From Cyanobium sp. Aljojuca 7A6 (lineage in GTDB: Bacteria; Cyanobacteriota; Cyanobacteriia; PCC-6307; Cyanobiaceae), in contig NZ_JAGQCY010000003.1 in NCBI RefSeq assembly GCF_024346455.1, forward strand, positions 218,872 to 282,871: DNA of 64,000 nt, given 5' to 3'. Below the pieces are notes generated by a model that saw only the letters and a program-made list of their open reading frames with translations, did no database searches and was not told the DNA's origin. Positions 58,665 to 64,000 of the stretch are shown one piece after another; within the stretch, counting starts at the first letter, position 1, and each line of letters begins with the position of its first letter. A program made the position numbers and the translations under genes.

Positions 58665-59445
58665 GCGGTTCGAGCCCCCAGCTCGCCGCCAGTTTGTCTA
58701 GCCTCGGATCCGGCTTGTCGGGGTTGGGGTTTCTCAGCCGTGCCTGGGCCAGGGCCTCCTCAGACCCTTTGGCGTCTCCTTGGTCGTGCCGCAGCATCGC
58801 CAGACCCAGCAGCGGGCGCTGGTCCTGGGGAAAGAAGTTGGCCAGCTGCAGGTAGGTGGCCGCTGCCGTGGCCACCTGATCGCGTTTGAGCTGGAGCTCA
58901 GCCAGAAGCAGGCCGATGCCCAGGGCCTCCGGCCGCACCTCGGGCTTGATGGCCATGCCGTAGGCCGCCTTGACGCGGGCCTCGGCGGCGGCGCCGCGAC
59001 CTTGCTCCAGGTTCAGCAGGCTGAGCAGTTGCAGGGCCTCCACCTGGGTGGGCCGCAGGTTGAGGATCTGGCGCAGTTCGCGCTCGGCGCCGCTGCGGTC
59101 GCCCTGGTCGCGTCGGAGTTCGGCCAGCATCAGCCGCAGCGACCAGCGCTCCGGTTCCCGGTCTGCCATCGGCTCCAGCAGGCTGATCGCCTCCGCCTTG
59201 CGGTCCAGGGCCACCAACAGCTCCAGCAGCCGCTGGCGGTCGGCCGGGCCCGCTTCGTCGGCGTCGAGCCGTAGCCGCAATCGGGTGGCCTCTTTGGTGA
59301 GCAGTGTCCGCTTCGGGTCGGCACTGGCCTGGGTGGCCGACTGGCGCTGGCCCAGCCACCAGCCGCCCCCGAGGGCCAGCAGCCCGACCAGGCCTGCCGC
59401 CATCAGCGACCAGAGGCCAGGAAGGCGACGGTTCGGGGAGGGCAT
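58594..59445 (-). CDS. Membrane-anchored TPR-repeat protein
   Basis: A 283-residue protein from the ATG at 59445, with one N-terminal helix (LWSLMAAGLVGLLALGGGWWLG) and then helical repeats of TPR type (for example RLMLAELRRDQGDRSGAERE, LLAELQLKRDQVATAAATYL). It probably projects into the periplasm and scaffolds other proteins. The partner is unknown. An upstream ATG at 59544 is possible but less fitting. Confidence 0.72.
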   Translation of the reverse strand: MPSPNRRLPGLWSLMAAGLVGLLALGGGWWLGQRQSATQASADPKRTLLTKEATRLRLRLDADEAGPADRQRLLELLVALDRKAEAISLLEPMADREPERWSLRLMLAELRRDQGDRSGAERELRQILNLRPTQVEALQLLSLLNLEQGRGAAAEARVKAAYGMAIKPEVRPEALGIGLLLAELQLKRDQVATAAATYLQLANFFPQDQRPLLGLAMLRHDQGDAKGSEEALAQARLRNPNPDKPDPRLDKLAASWGLEPLRSPSAAPQTLPAPASVPSRQSP

Positions 59446-59561
59446 GCGCTGACGGTGAGGGCTCAGGATCGCGTCCGAGTCTGGCCTGGGCATCGCGCTT
59501 CCGCTGCTGCTTACATTGACCCGGGCCATTCCAGGCACCGCCACGGGGTTTTCCTTTCACC

Positions 59562-60260
59562 ATGCGCCAGCATCCCATCTCCCCGGTCACCGAGCCGATG
59601 CAGTACCGGGCCATCGGAGTGGTGCGCGGTTGCTACGTGCCGGCCGATCCCGACCAGCCCACCCGGGGTCTGATCCGCACGGCCGATGGCACCGAGATCG
59701 AGGCCGTGGTGCTCGGCCGCCTGCTCACGCTCATGCGGCGCCATCTCGACCTGGCGACGCCCCATCTCTGGGTCGTCTATCCCCGCTCCCGGGAGGAGAA
59801 CCAGCTCCACCTGCAGATGGTGGGCGTGTGGGAACCCAGCACCCTCGCCGCACCAGCTGAGGCCCCCCTCACGGACGCCACCGCCACGCAAGCCACCGAC
59901 GCCGACCAGCTTCCCGAGGGTGATGACTATTTCTCGATCCGTGGTGAACTGATCTTCACCCGCCCCGAGACCGGCGATCTGGTCATCAAGGTGCGGCAGC
60001 AGCCCCGCCCCGACGGCAACCGTCCGGTGCCGTTCAAGCTGCAGCTGCGCGGTGACATTTCCCTGGAGCATCTGCGCCACTTCGTCTCCCTCGATCTGCG
60101 GCGCCAGGGGCAGCAGCTCGCCGTTGAACGCTTTGAGGTCATCGGTCCGGTGGCGGAACGGGGTAACCGGGGTGGCCGGGCCCGCAAGCCCGGCGGCGAC
60201 AAGGGTGGTCCGGCCAAGCCCAAGGGCCACGGCCGGGCCGTGACCCGCCAGGGTCGCTGA
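59562..60260 (+). CDS. Hypothetical protein, conserved-looking, with basic tail
   Basis: A 232-residue soluble protein. The first 90 residues (AIGVVRGCYVPADPDQPTRG, HLWVVYPRSREENQLHLQMV) form an alpha-beta region. A variable Thr/Ala linker follows, and then a second beta region (YFSIRGELIFTRPETGDLVI). The last 35 residues are Gly/Arg/Lys-rich (NRGGRARKPGGDKGGPAKPK), suggesting nucleic acid binding. No family is recognised. It lies one base before the next gene. Confidence 0.65.
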   Translation: MRQHPISPVTEPMQYRAIGVVRGCYVPADPDQPTRGLIRTADGTEIEAVVLGRLLTLMRRHLDLATPHLWVVYPRSREENQLHLQMVGVWEPSTLAAPAEAPLTDATATQATDADQLPEGDDYFSIRGELIFTRPETGDLVIKVRQQPRPDGNRPVPFKLQLRGDISLEHLRHFVSLDLRRQGQQLAVERFEVIGPVAERGNRGGRARKPGGDKGGPAKPKGHGRAVTRQGR

Positions 60261-60261
60261 G

Positions 60262-60903
60262 ATGACCAGCGGTGCCCTCACGGCCGGCGTCGTGGTGCTC
60301 CTGGTCAGTCTTGCCGCCGTGGTGGGCCCGCTGGTCGGGCTTTCCCCCTGGTGGATCACCGTGCTCGTGGCCCTGGGCCTGGGTTCCCTGACCGTGGATG
60401 CGGCCCGCTTCGGCGGCCGGGGCGGCCACCTGCTGGCCGAAACCCTGCCCGGCGGCCACGGGCGCCTGCGTCGCATCGCCATCCATGAAGCCGGCCACGC
60501 TCTGGCGGCGCTCAGTGATGGTCTGGCGGTGCAGCGGGTGCTGGTGGGCAGTCTGGCCTGCCTGCGGGCCGGTGTTGACAGCGGCGGTTGCACCGAATTT
60601 GCTCTGCCCGAGAGCGTGAAGCTCTCTGCCGAGGACCTGCGGCGCTGGAGCCGGGTGCTGCAGGCCGGCATGGTGGCCGAGTCGCTGGTGTACGGCGACA
60701 GCGTTGGCGGCGATGACGACCGGGCGCTGCTGGGGCGCCTCTGGGGCCTCTCGGGTTTCGATGTCGCGACGGCCCGCCTGGAACAGCGCCGGGCGCGCCG
60801 GGAGGTGGAGCAGGCCCTGCGGGCCCGCCGCGACGAGATCGAGGCCGAGGCCGAACGGTTGCTGCAGGCGGCCCCCCGATTGGGCCGCCGACCGCTGCCA
60901 TGA
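60262..60903 (+). CDS. M41-like membrane metallopeptidase lacking an AAA domain
   Basis: A 213-residue protein with two N-terminal helices (residues about 5-45) and the zinc motif HEAGH at 75-79. The FtsH-like GMVAESLVYGDSVGGDDD (136-153) would give the third metal ligand. The fold is that of the FtsH protease domain, but the ATPase part is absent. A C-terminal helical tail (LEQRRARREVEQALRARRDE) ends it. The function is unknown. It overlaps larC by ATGA. Confidence 0.7.
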   Translation: MTSGALTAGVVVLLVSLAAVVGPLVGLSPWWITVLVALGLGSLTVDAARFGGRGGHLLAETLPGGHGRLRRIAIHEAGHALAALSDGLAVQRVLVGSLACLRAGVDSGGCTEFALPESVKLSAEDLRRWSRVLQAGMVAESLVYGDSVGGDDDRALLGRLWGLSGFDVATARLEQRRARREVEQALRARRDEIEAEAERLLQAAPRLGRRPLP

Positions 60904-62114
60904 CCCTGGCCCTGCTGGAGTGCCCCACCGGCCTGGCCGGCAACATGCTGCTGGCCGCCCTGCTGGACCTCGGCCTCCCCGAAGCGACCATCCATGCGCC
61001 CCTCGCCGCCCTGGGCCTGGAGGGGCGCTACCGGCTGCGGATCGAGGAGCGACGCAGCGGCGGCCTGCGGGGCCTGCATCTGGAGGTTGAGGCGCTGGAG
61101 GAGCAACCGCCCCATCGCCCCTGGGGGGCGTTGCGCCAGCAGGTCCAGGCGGCTCCCCTGGCGCCGGCGTTGCGGGAGAAGGTACTGGCGGTGTTCGGCC
61201 TGCTGGCGGAGGCGGAGGCCACGGTCCACGGCCATCCCGCCGAGGCCGTGGCCTTTCATGAGGTGGGGGCGATCGATGCCCTGGTGGACATCGTGGGCGT
61301 CTGCGCCGGCCTGCTGCACCTGGGGGTGGATCGCCTGGTCTGCGGCGTGCCGCCCGCGGGTCATGGCAGCGTGGTCACCGCCCACGGCGCCCTGCCACTG
61401 CCCGCCCCGGCGGTGCTGGAGATGGCCCGCTCGCGGGGCCTGCCGCTGGCCTCCAGCGAAGGGTTTCCCCCAGGAGAGCTCACCACCCCCACAGGGATGG
61501 CCCTGATGGCCTGCTGGGCCGACCGTTTCGGCCCCTCCCCCGGGGCCGTGCCGCTGCAGGTGGGCGTGGGGCTGGGGACGCGCCAGCTGGATCGGGCCAA
61601 CCTGCTGCGCCTCACCCTGGCCCGTCCCCTGGGGGACGCTGGCGCCGGTGGAGCCAGCGAAGTGAGCGAAGTCCTGTTGCAGCAGCAGGCCCAGATCGAC
61701 GACGCCAGCGCCGAGGACCTGGCCTACCTGGCGGAGGCCCTGCGCAACGGCGGGGCCCTGGACGTGTTCAGTCAGCCGGTAGCGATGAAGAAGGGCCGCA
61801 CCGGCACCCTGCTGACCGCCCTGGTGCCCCCGGAGCTGGGGCCGGCGCTGCGCCAGGTGTGGTGGCGCCATGGCACGACGCTGGGGGTGCGGGAGCAGCT
61901 GCAGAACCGCTGGATCCTGCCCAGGCAGAGCGCCACCCTGGCCACCGCCCTGGGCCCCGTGCGGATCAAGTGGGCGTCTTTGCCCGACGGTCGCCGGCGC
62001 GCCAAGGCCGAACACGCCGACCTGGTGGAGCTGGCCGGGCGCCTGGGTCGCTCCATCGAGGAGGTGCGTGACGAGGTTCGCCGGGCTCTTGCGGCTGAGG
62101 GGGGAGCGTCATGA
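60900..62114 (+). CDS. larC: Nickel pincer cofactor nickel-insertion protein LarC
   Basis: LarC inserts nickel into the pyridinium pincer cofactor. The 404-residue protein shows LLECPTGLAGNMLLAALLDL, EATVHGHPAEAVAFHEVGAIDALVDIVG (with HEVGA), the GELTTPTGMALM segment and a C-terminal part (GALDVFSQPVAMKKGRTGTL). It is a single frame here, whereas some bacteria need a frameshift. larB and larE are not in the window. ATGA overlaps link it to both neighbours. Confidence 0.88.
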   Translation: MTLALLECPTGLAGNMLLAALLDLGLPEATIHAPLAALGLEGRYRLRIEERRSGGLRGLHLEVEALEEQPPHRPWGALRQQVQAAPLAPALREKVLAVFGLLAEAEATVHGHPAEAVAFHEVGAIDALVDIVGVCAGLLHLGVDRLVCGVPPAGHGSVVTAHGALPLPAPAVLEMARSRGLPLASSEGFPPGELTTPTGMALMACWADRFGPSPGAVPLQVGVGLGTRQLDRANLLRLTLARPLGDAGAGGASEVSEVLLQQQAQIDDASAEDLAYLAEALRNGGALDVFSQPVAMKKGRTGTLLTALVPPELGPALRQVWWRHGTTLGVREQLQNRWILPRQSATLATALGPVRIKWASLPDGRRRAKAEHADLVELAGRLGRSIEEVRDEVRRALAAEGGAS

Positions 62115-63145
62115 GCCGCTGGTCGCGCCCCAGCCTCGAAAGCCTGCGACGCCGGCTGCCGACGACCATCCAATGGCCCGCCCTTCCGGGCGGTCTGCGG
62201 CCCTGGATCACCCTGGGAAGCCTCGGTTTCGTCATGGCGGCCCTGCTCAGCCACGGCCGTCAGCTGGTGCAGTTGCGGCTCGATGGCCAGGGTTGGCTGT
62301 GGCTGCTGCTGGGCGTCGGCGTGAGCCTGCTCAGCCTGCTGATCAATGGCGTGGCCTGGGGCGTGATCCTGCGCTGGCTGGGCCTGCGCCCCAACTGGGC
62401 CGCGGTGGTGGAACTGCACCTGGCCACCAACCTGCGCAAGTTCCTGCCGGGGGGCATCTGGCACCTGGCCTCCCGGGTGCAGCGGCTGCGCAGCGAGGGC
62501 GCGCCCCTGGGGGCGCCGCTCAGCACGAGCATGGCCCTGGTGGCGGTGCTGCTCGACCCCATGGTGGCAGCGGTGGCGGCCCTGGCCCTGGTGCCCCTGG
62601 GCGGCTGGCAGGGCGGCCTTGGAGTGGTGTGCCTGCTGCCCCTGGCCCTGCTGCTGCCCCGCTGGCTCCAACCCCTCCTGGAGCGGCTGGAGCGGCGTCG
62701 GGCCCGGGATCTGGGCCTGGCGGAGGAGCTGGCGCAGGAGGGGGCCCTGGTGCGGTCCAGTTGGCTGCGGGGCTATCCCTGGGCGCCGCTGCTGGCGGAA
62801 CTGGCCTTCGTGCTGTTGCGTTTCGCCGGGTTCTGCTGCTGCATCCGGGCCTTCGATCTGCCTCTGGGGAACGAGGCTCCCGTCTGGCTGGCGGGATTCG
62901 CTCTCGCCTGGACCGCCGGCCTGGTGGTGCCGGGGGCACCCGGCGGGCTGGGGGTGTTCGAGGCTGTACTGCTGCTGCGGATGGGGGTGGCACTGCCGGA
63001 AGCGCCGCTGCTGGCGGTGGCCCTGAGCTACCGCCTGGTCGTCACGCTCACCGATCTGCTGGCGGCCGCCCTGGTGGCCCTGGACCGGCGGCTGGCGCGG
63101 GAGCCGTCGGCGACGACACCGCCATCAGGCAGCCCTTCTCAATAG
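62111..63145 (+). CDS. Lysylphosphatidylglycerol synthase/flippase-like membrane protein (UPF0104)
   Basis: A 344-residue protein with about eight helices and the family features NLRKFLPGGIWHLASRVQRL and a late VVPGAPGGLGVFEAVLLLRM. Members resemble the membrane half of MprF and may flip lipids. No aminoacyl-transferase domain is attached. It is ATGA-coupled to larC. Confidence 0.8.
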   Translation: MSRWSRPSLESLRRRLPTTIQWPALPGGLRPWITLGSLGFVMAALLSHGRQLVQLRLDGQGWLWLLLGVGVSLLSLLINGVAWGVILRWLGLRPNWAAVVELHLATNLRKFLPGGIWHLASRVQRLRSEGAPLGAPLSTSMALVAVLLDPMVAAVAALALVPLGGWQGGLGVVCLLPLALLLPRWLQPLLERLERRRARDLGLAEELAQEGALVRSSWLRGYPWAPLLAELAFVLLRFAGFCCCIRAFDLPLGNEAPVWLAGFALAWTAGLVVPGAPGGLGVFEAVLLLRMGVALPEAPLLAVALSYRLVVTLTDLLAAALVALDRRLAREPSATTPPSGSPSQ

Positions 63146-63177
63146 GTCCTAGTTTTGCGAAGATCTGGGATCGCGTG

Positions 63178-63645
63178 GTGAACACTCCCCCCACCGGTCT
63201 GGCCCAGCCCAGCAGCCTGCGCACCACCCTGAACGATCGGGGCCAACGGCTCACGCCCCAGCGCCAGCGGGTGCTGGATCTGTTCGAGCGGATCGGTGAG
63301 GGCAGCCACCTGAGCGCTGAGGAGGTGCACCTGCGCCTGGTGCGCAGCCAGGAGCGGGTGTCTCTGGCCACGGTCTACCGCACCCTGCGGTTGCTGAGCT
63401 CGATGGGGTTGCTGCAGGAACTCGAACTGCCGGAGGGGGGGCGCCGCTTCGAGTTGGCCGGTGACGCCCACCGCGACCATCACCACCTGCTTTGTGTCCG
63501 CTGCGGCCGCACCGAGGAGTTCGAGAGCGGTGCCGTGCTGGCTGCCGGCGAGGCGGCGGCTGGGGCCTTCGGCTTCCGGTTGCTGGAATGTGTGCTCAAC
63601 GTGCGGGCCCTCTGTCCGACCTGCGCGGCGGAGGAGCAGGGTTGA
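63178..63645 (+). CDS. fur: Fur-family metal-responsive repressor
   Basis: A 155-residue Fur-family regulator. A winged helix (LNDRGQRLTPQRQRVLDLF, VSLATVYRTLRLLSSMGLL) leads to the metal region HRDHHHLLCVRCGRTEEFES and the C-terminal structural CPTC. The N-terminal half is closest in wording to cyanobacterial FurA. Zur or PerR identity is not excluded. The start is a GTG at 63178 or one codon earlier. Confidence 0.88.
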   Translation: MNTPPTGLAQPSSLRTTLNDRGQRLTPQRQRVLDLFERIGEGSHLSAEEVHLRLVRSQERVSLATVYRTLRLLSSMGLLQELELPEGGRRFELAGDAHRDHHHLLCVRCGRTEEFESGAVLAAGEAAAGAFGFRLLECVLNVRALCPTCAAEEQG

Positions 63646-63772
63646 GGGGGCTGCCAGAGCTGATCGCCGGTAGTTGCAGCTGTTGATCGGCCCAGTGGGC
63701 CGCCAGCGCGGCCAGCAGGCTGGAGCGATCGCCACGGATGCGGAGCATGGGGGGCTGAAGCGGAGGAATCAC
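63596..63772 (-). CDS. Possible small hypothetical protein
   Basis: A 58-residue frame from a GTG at 63772, with good codon use for this genome and an amphipathic helix (MLRIRGDRSSLLAALAAHWA). It overlaps the 3' end of fur antisense by 50 bases. The frame stays open upstream to 63931. No family is recognised. It may be real or may be an antisense shadow. Confidence 0.3.
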   Translation of the reverse strand: MIPPLQPPMLRIRGDRSSLLAALAAHWADQQLQLPAISSGSPLNPAPPPRRSDRGPAR

Positions 63773-63913
63773 CCCAGGCTGGAGGGGATCGGCGCGGGAC
63801 CTGCTGCTGTGGGCACAACGGCAAGCCACCAAGGCGACCGTCGCGGGTGACCGACCCTGGGGACCCTTGCGCTGCCGCCAAACGCCCGGACCCCGTCGCA
63901 ATCTCCAGCTGCT

Positions 63914-63970
63914 ATTGAGAATCGCTTGCAAAAGGGGCCCTTAGGCGTCTAGGTTGCGAGCAGTTCGCAA
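63914..63970 (+). promoter_or_regulatory. Candidate promoter with Fur-type half-site and operator repeat
   Basis: ATTGAGAATCGCTTGCAAAA (63914-63933) contains a Fur-box-like TTGAGAAT. TTGCAA (63926-63931) and TAGGTT (63950-63955), 18 bases apart, could be -35 and -10. TTGCGA (63954-63959) and TCGCAA (63965-63970) form a perfect repeat over the likely transcription start. It precedes the ATG at 63989. Apart from the small frame above, the 343 bases after fur show nothing else. Confidence 0.45.
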
Positions 63971-63988
63971 TAAGGGCGCCCCTCTCCG

Positions 63989-64000
63989 ATGCGCTACCGC
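63989..64000 (+). CDS. Gene start at window edge, identity unknown
   Basis: ATGCGCTACCGC opens a frame (MRYR) directly after the candidate promoter, then the window ends. The promoter layout is the only support. A Fur-regulated gene is possible but unproved. Confidence 0.35.

Noticed and set aside
61870..63645. A 591-codon rightward frame ending with the Fur protein.
   Set aside because: Its first part lies in another frame over larC and the flippase-like gene. Fur proteins are about 150 residues, matching the GTG at 63178.

Overview
The window is a gene-dense, GC-rich stretch of a cyanobacterial chromosome, most likely from a unicellular picocyanobacterium of the Synechococcus/Cyanobium type. 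The photosystem I genes psaF and psaJ, the cytochrome b6f genes petC, petA and petG, the chelatase gene chlI, a high-light-inducible protein, a CpeT-like bilin lyase relative and a lycopene cyclase next to gyrA all point that way. No rRNA, insertion sequence, transposase, phage gene or CRISPR array was seen. One tRNA gene, tRNA-Val(CAC), is present.

Layout, left to right. 1-6 kb: a glycosyltransferase start, ispD, a CpeT-like gene, an LD-carboxypeptidase, ubiA, ppx and a RodZ-like HTH protein. 6-12 kb: tRNA-Val, a lipoprotein, then the leftward chain petC-petA-lgt-cobM-alkB; next a DUF3067 gene and the leftward pair rqcH-tatC. 13.8-20 kb: gmk, psaF-psaJ, tsaD, an Hli protein, a PilT-type ATPase, wecB and an HlyD-type adaptor. 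20-31 kb: ychF, a beta-hydroxyacid dehydrogenase, a clearly AT-richer glycosyltransferase, a three-gene ABC/AttH-lipocalin operon, an MFS protein and an alpha/beta hydrolase. 31-38 kb: half of a peptide ABC importer, an HpsJ-like membrane protein facing a PEP-CTERM-type exported protein, hom, sufE and a NikK-like periplasmic protein. 38-44 kb: a long leftward operon cytM-trmJ-serine hydrolase-DUF3370-chlI-ruvC-fthC. 44-50 kb: petG, then guaB3, trxA, a LOG protein, hisH and rsmD, a CurT-type protein and a DUF39 homocysteine-biosynthesis-type protein. 50-64 kb: gyrA, a pentameric ligand-gated channel homologue, crtL, mqo, a fibrillin, xth, a TPR protein, an M41-like protease without an AAA domain, larC, a flippase-like membrane protein and a Fur regulator.

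Genes are commonly coupled by 4-nt start/stop overlaps. In the petA-lgt case the overlap appears to use a CTG start codon. TatC lies close to petC, whose product is a Tat substrate, and Lgt supports the several lipoproteins encoded here.

The observations most worth a second look are: the channel homologue; the HpsJ/PEP-CTERM divergent pair; the AttH operon beside a probable transferred glycosyltransferase; the DUF39 gene; the CTG start of lgt; and inverted repeats at convergent gene ends that carry both stop codons in their arms.
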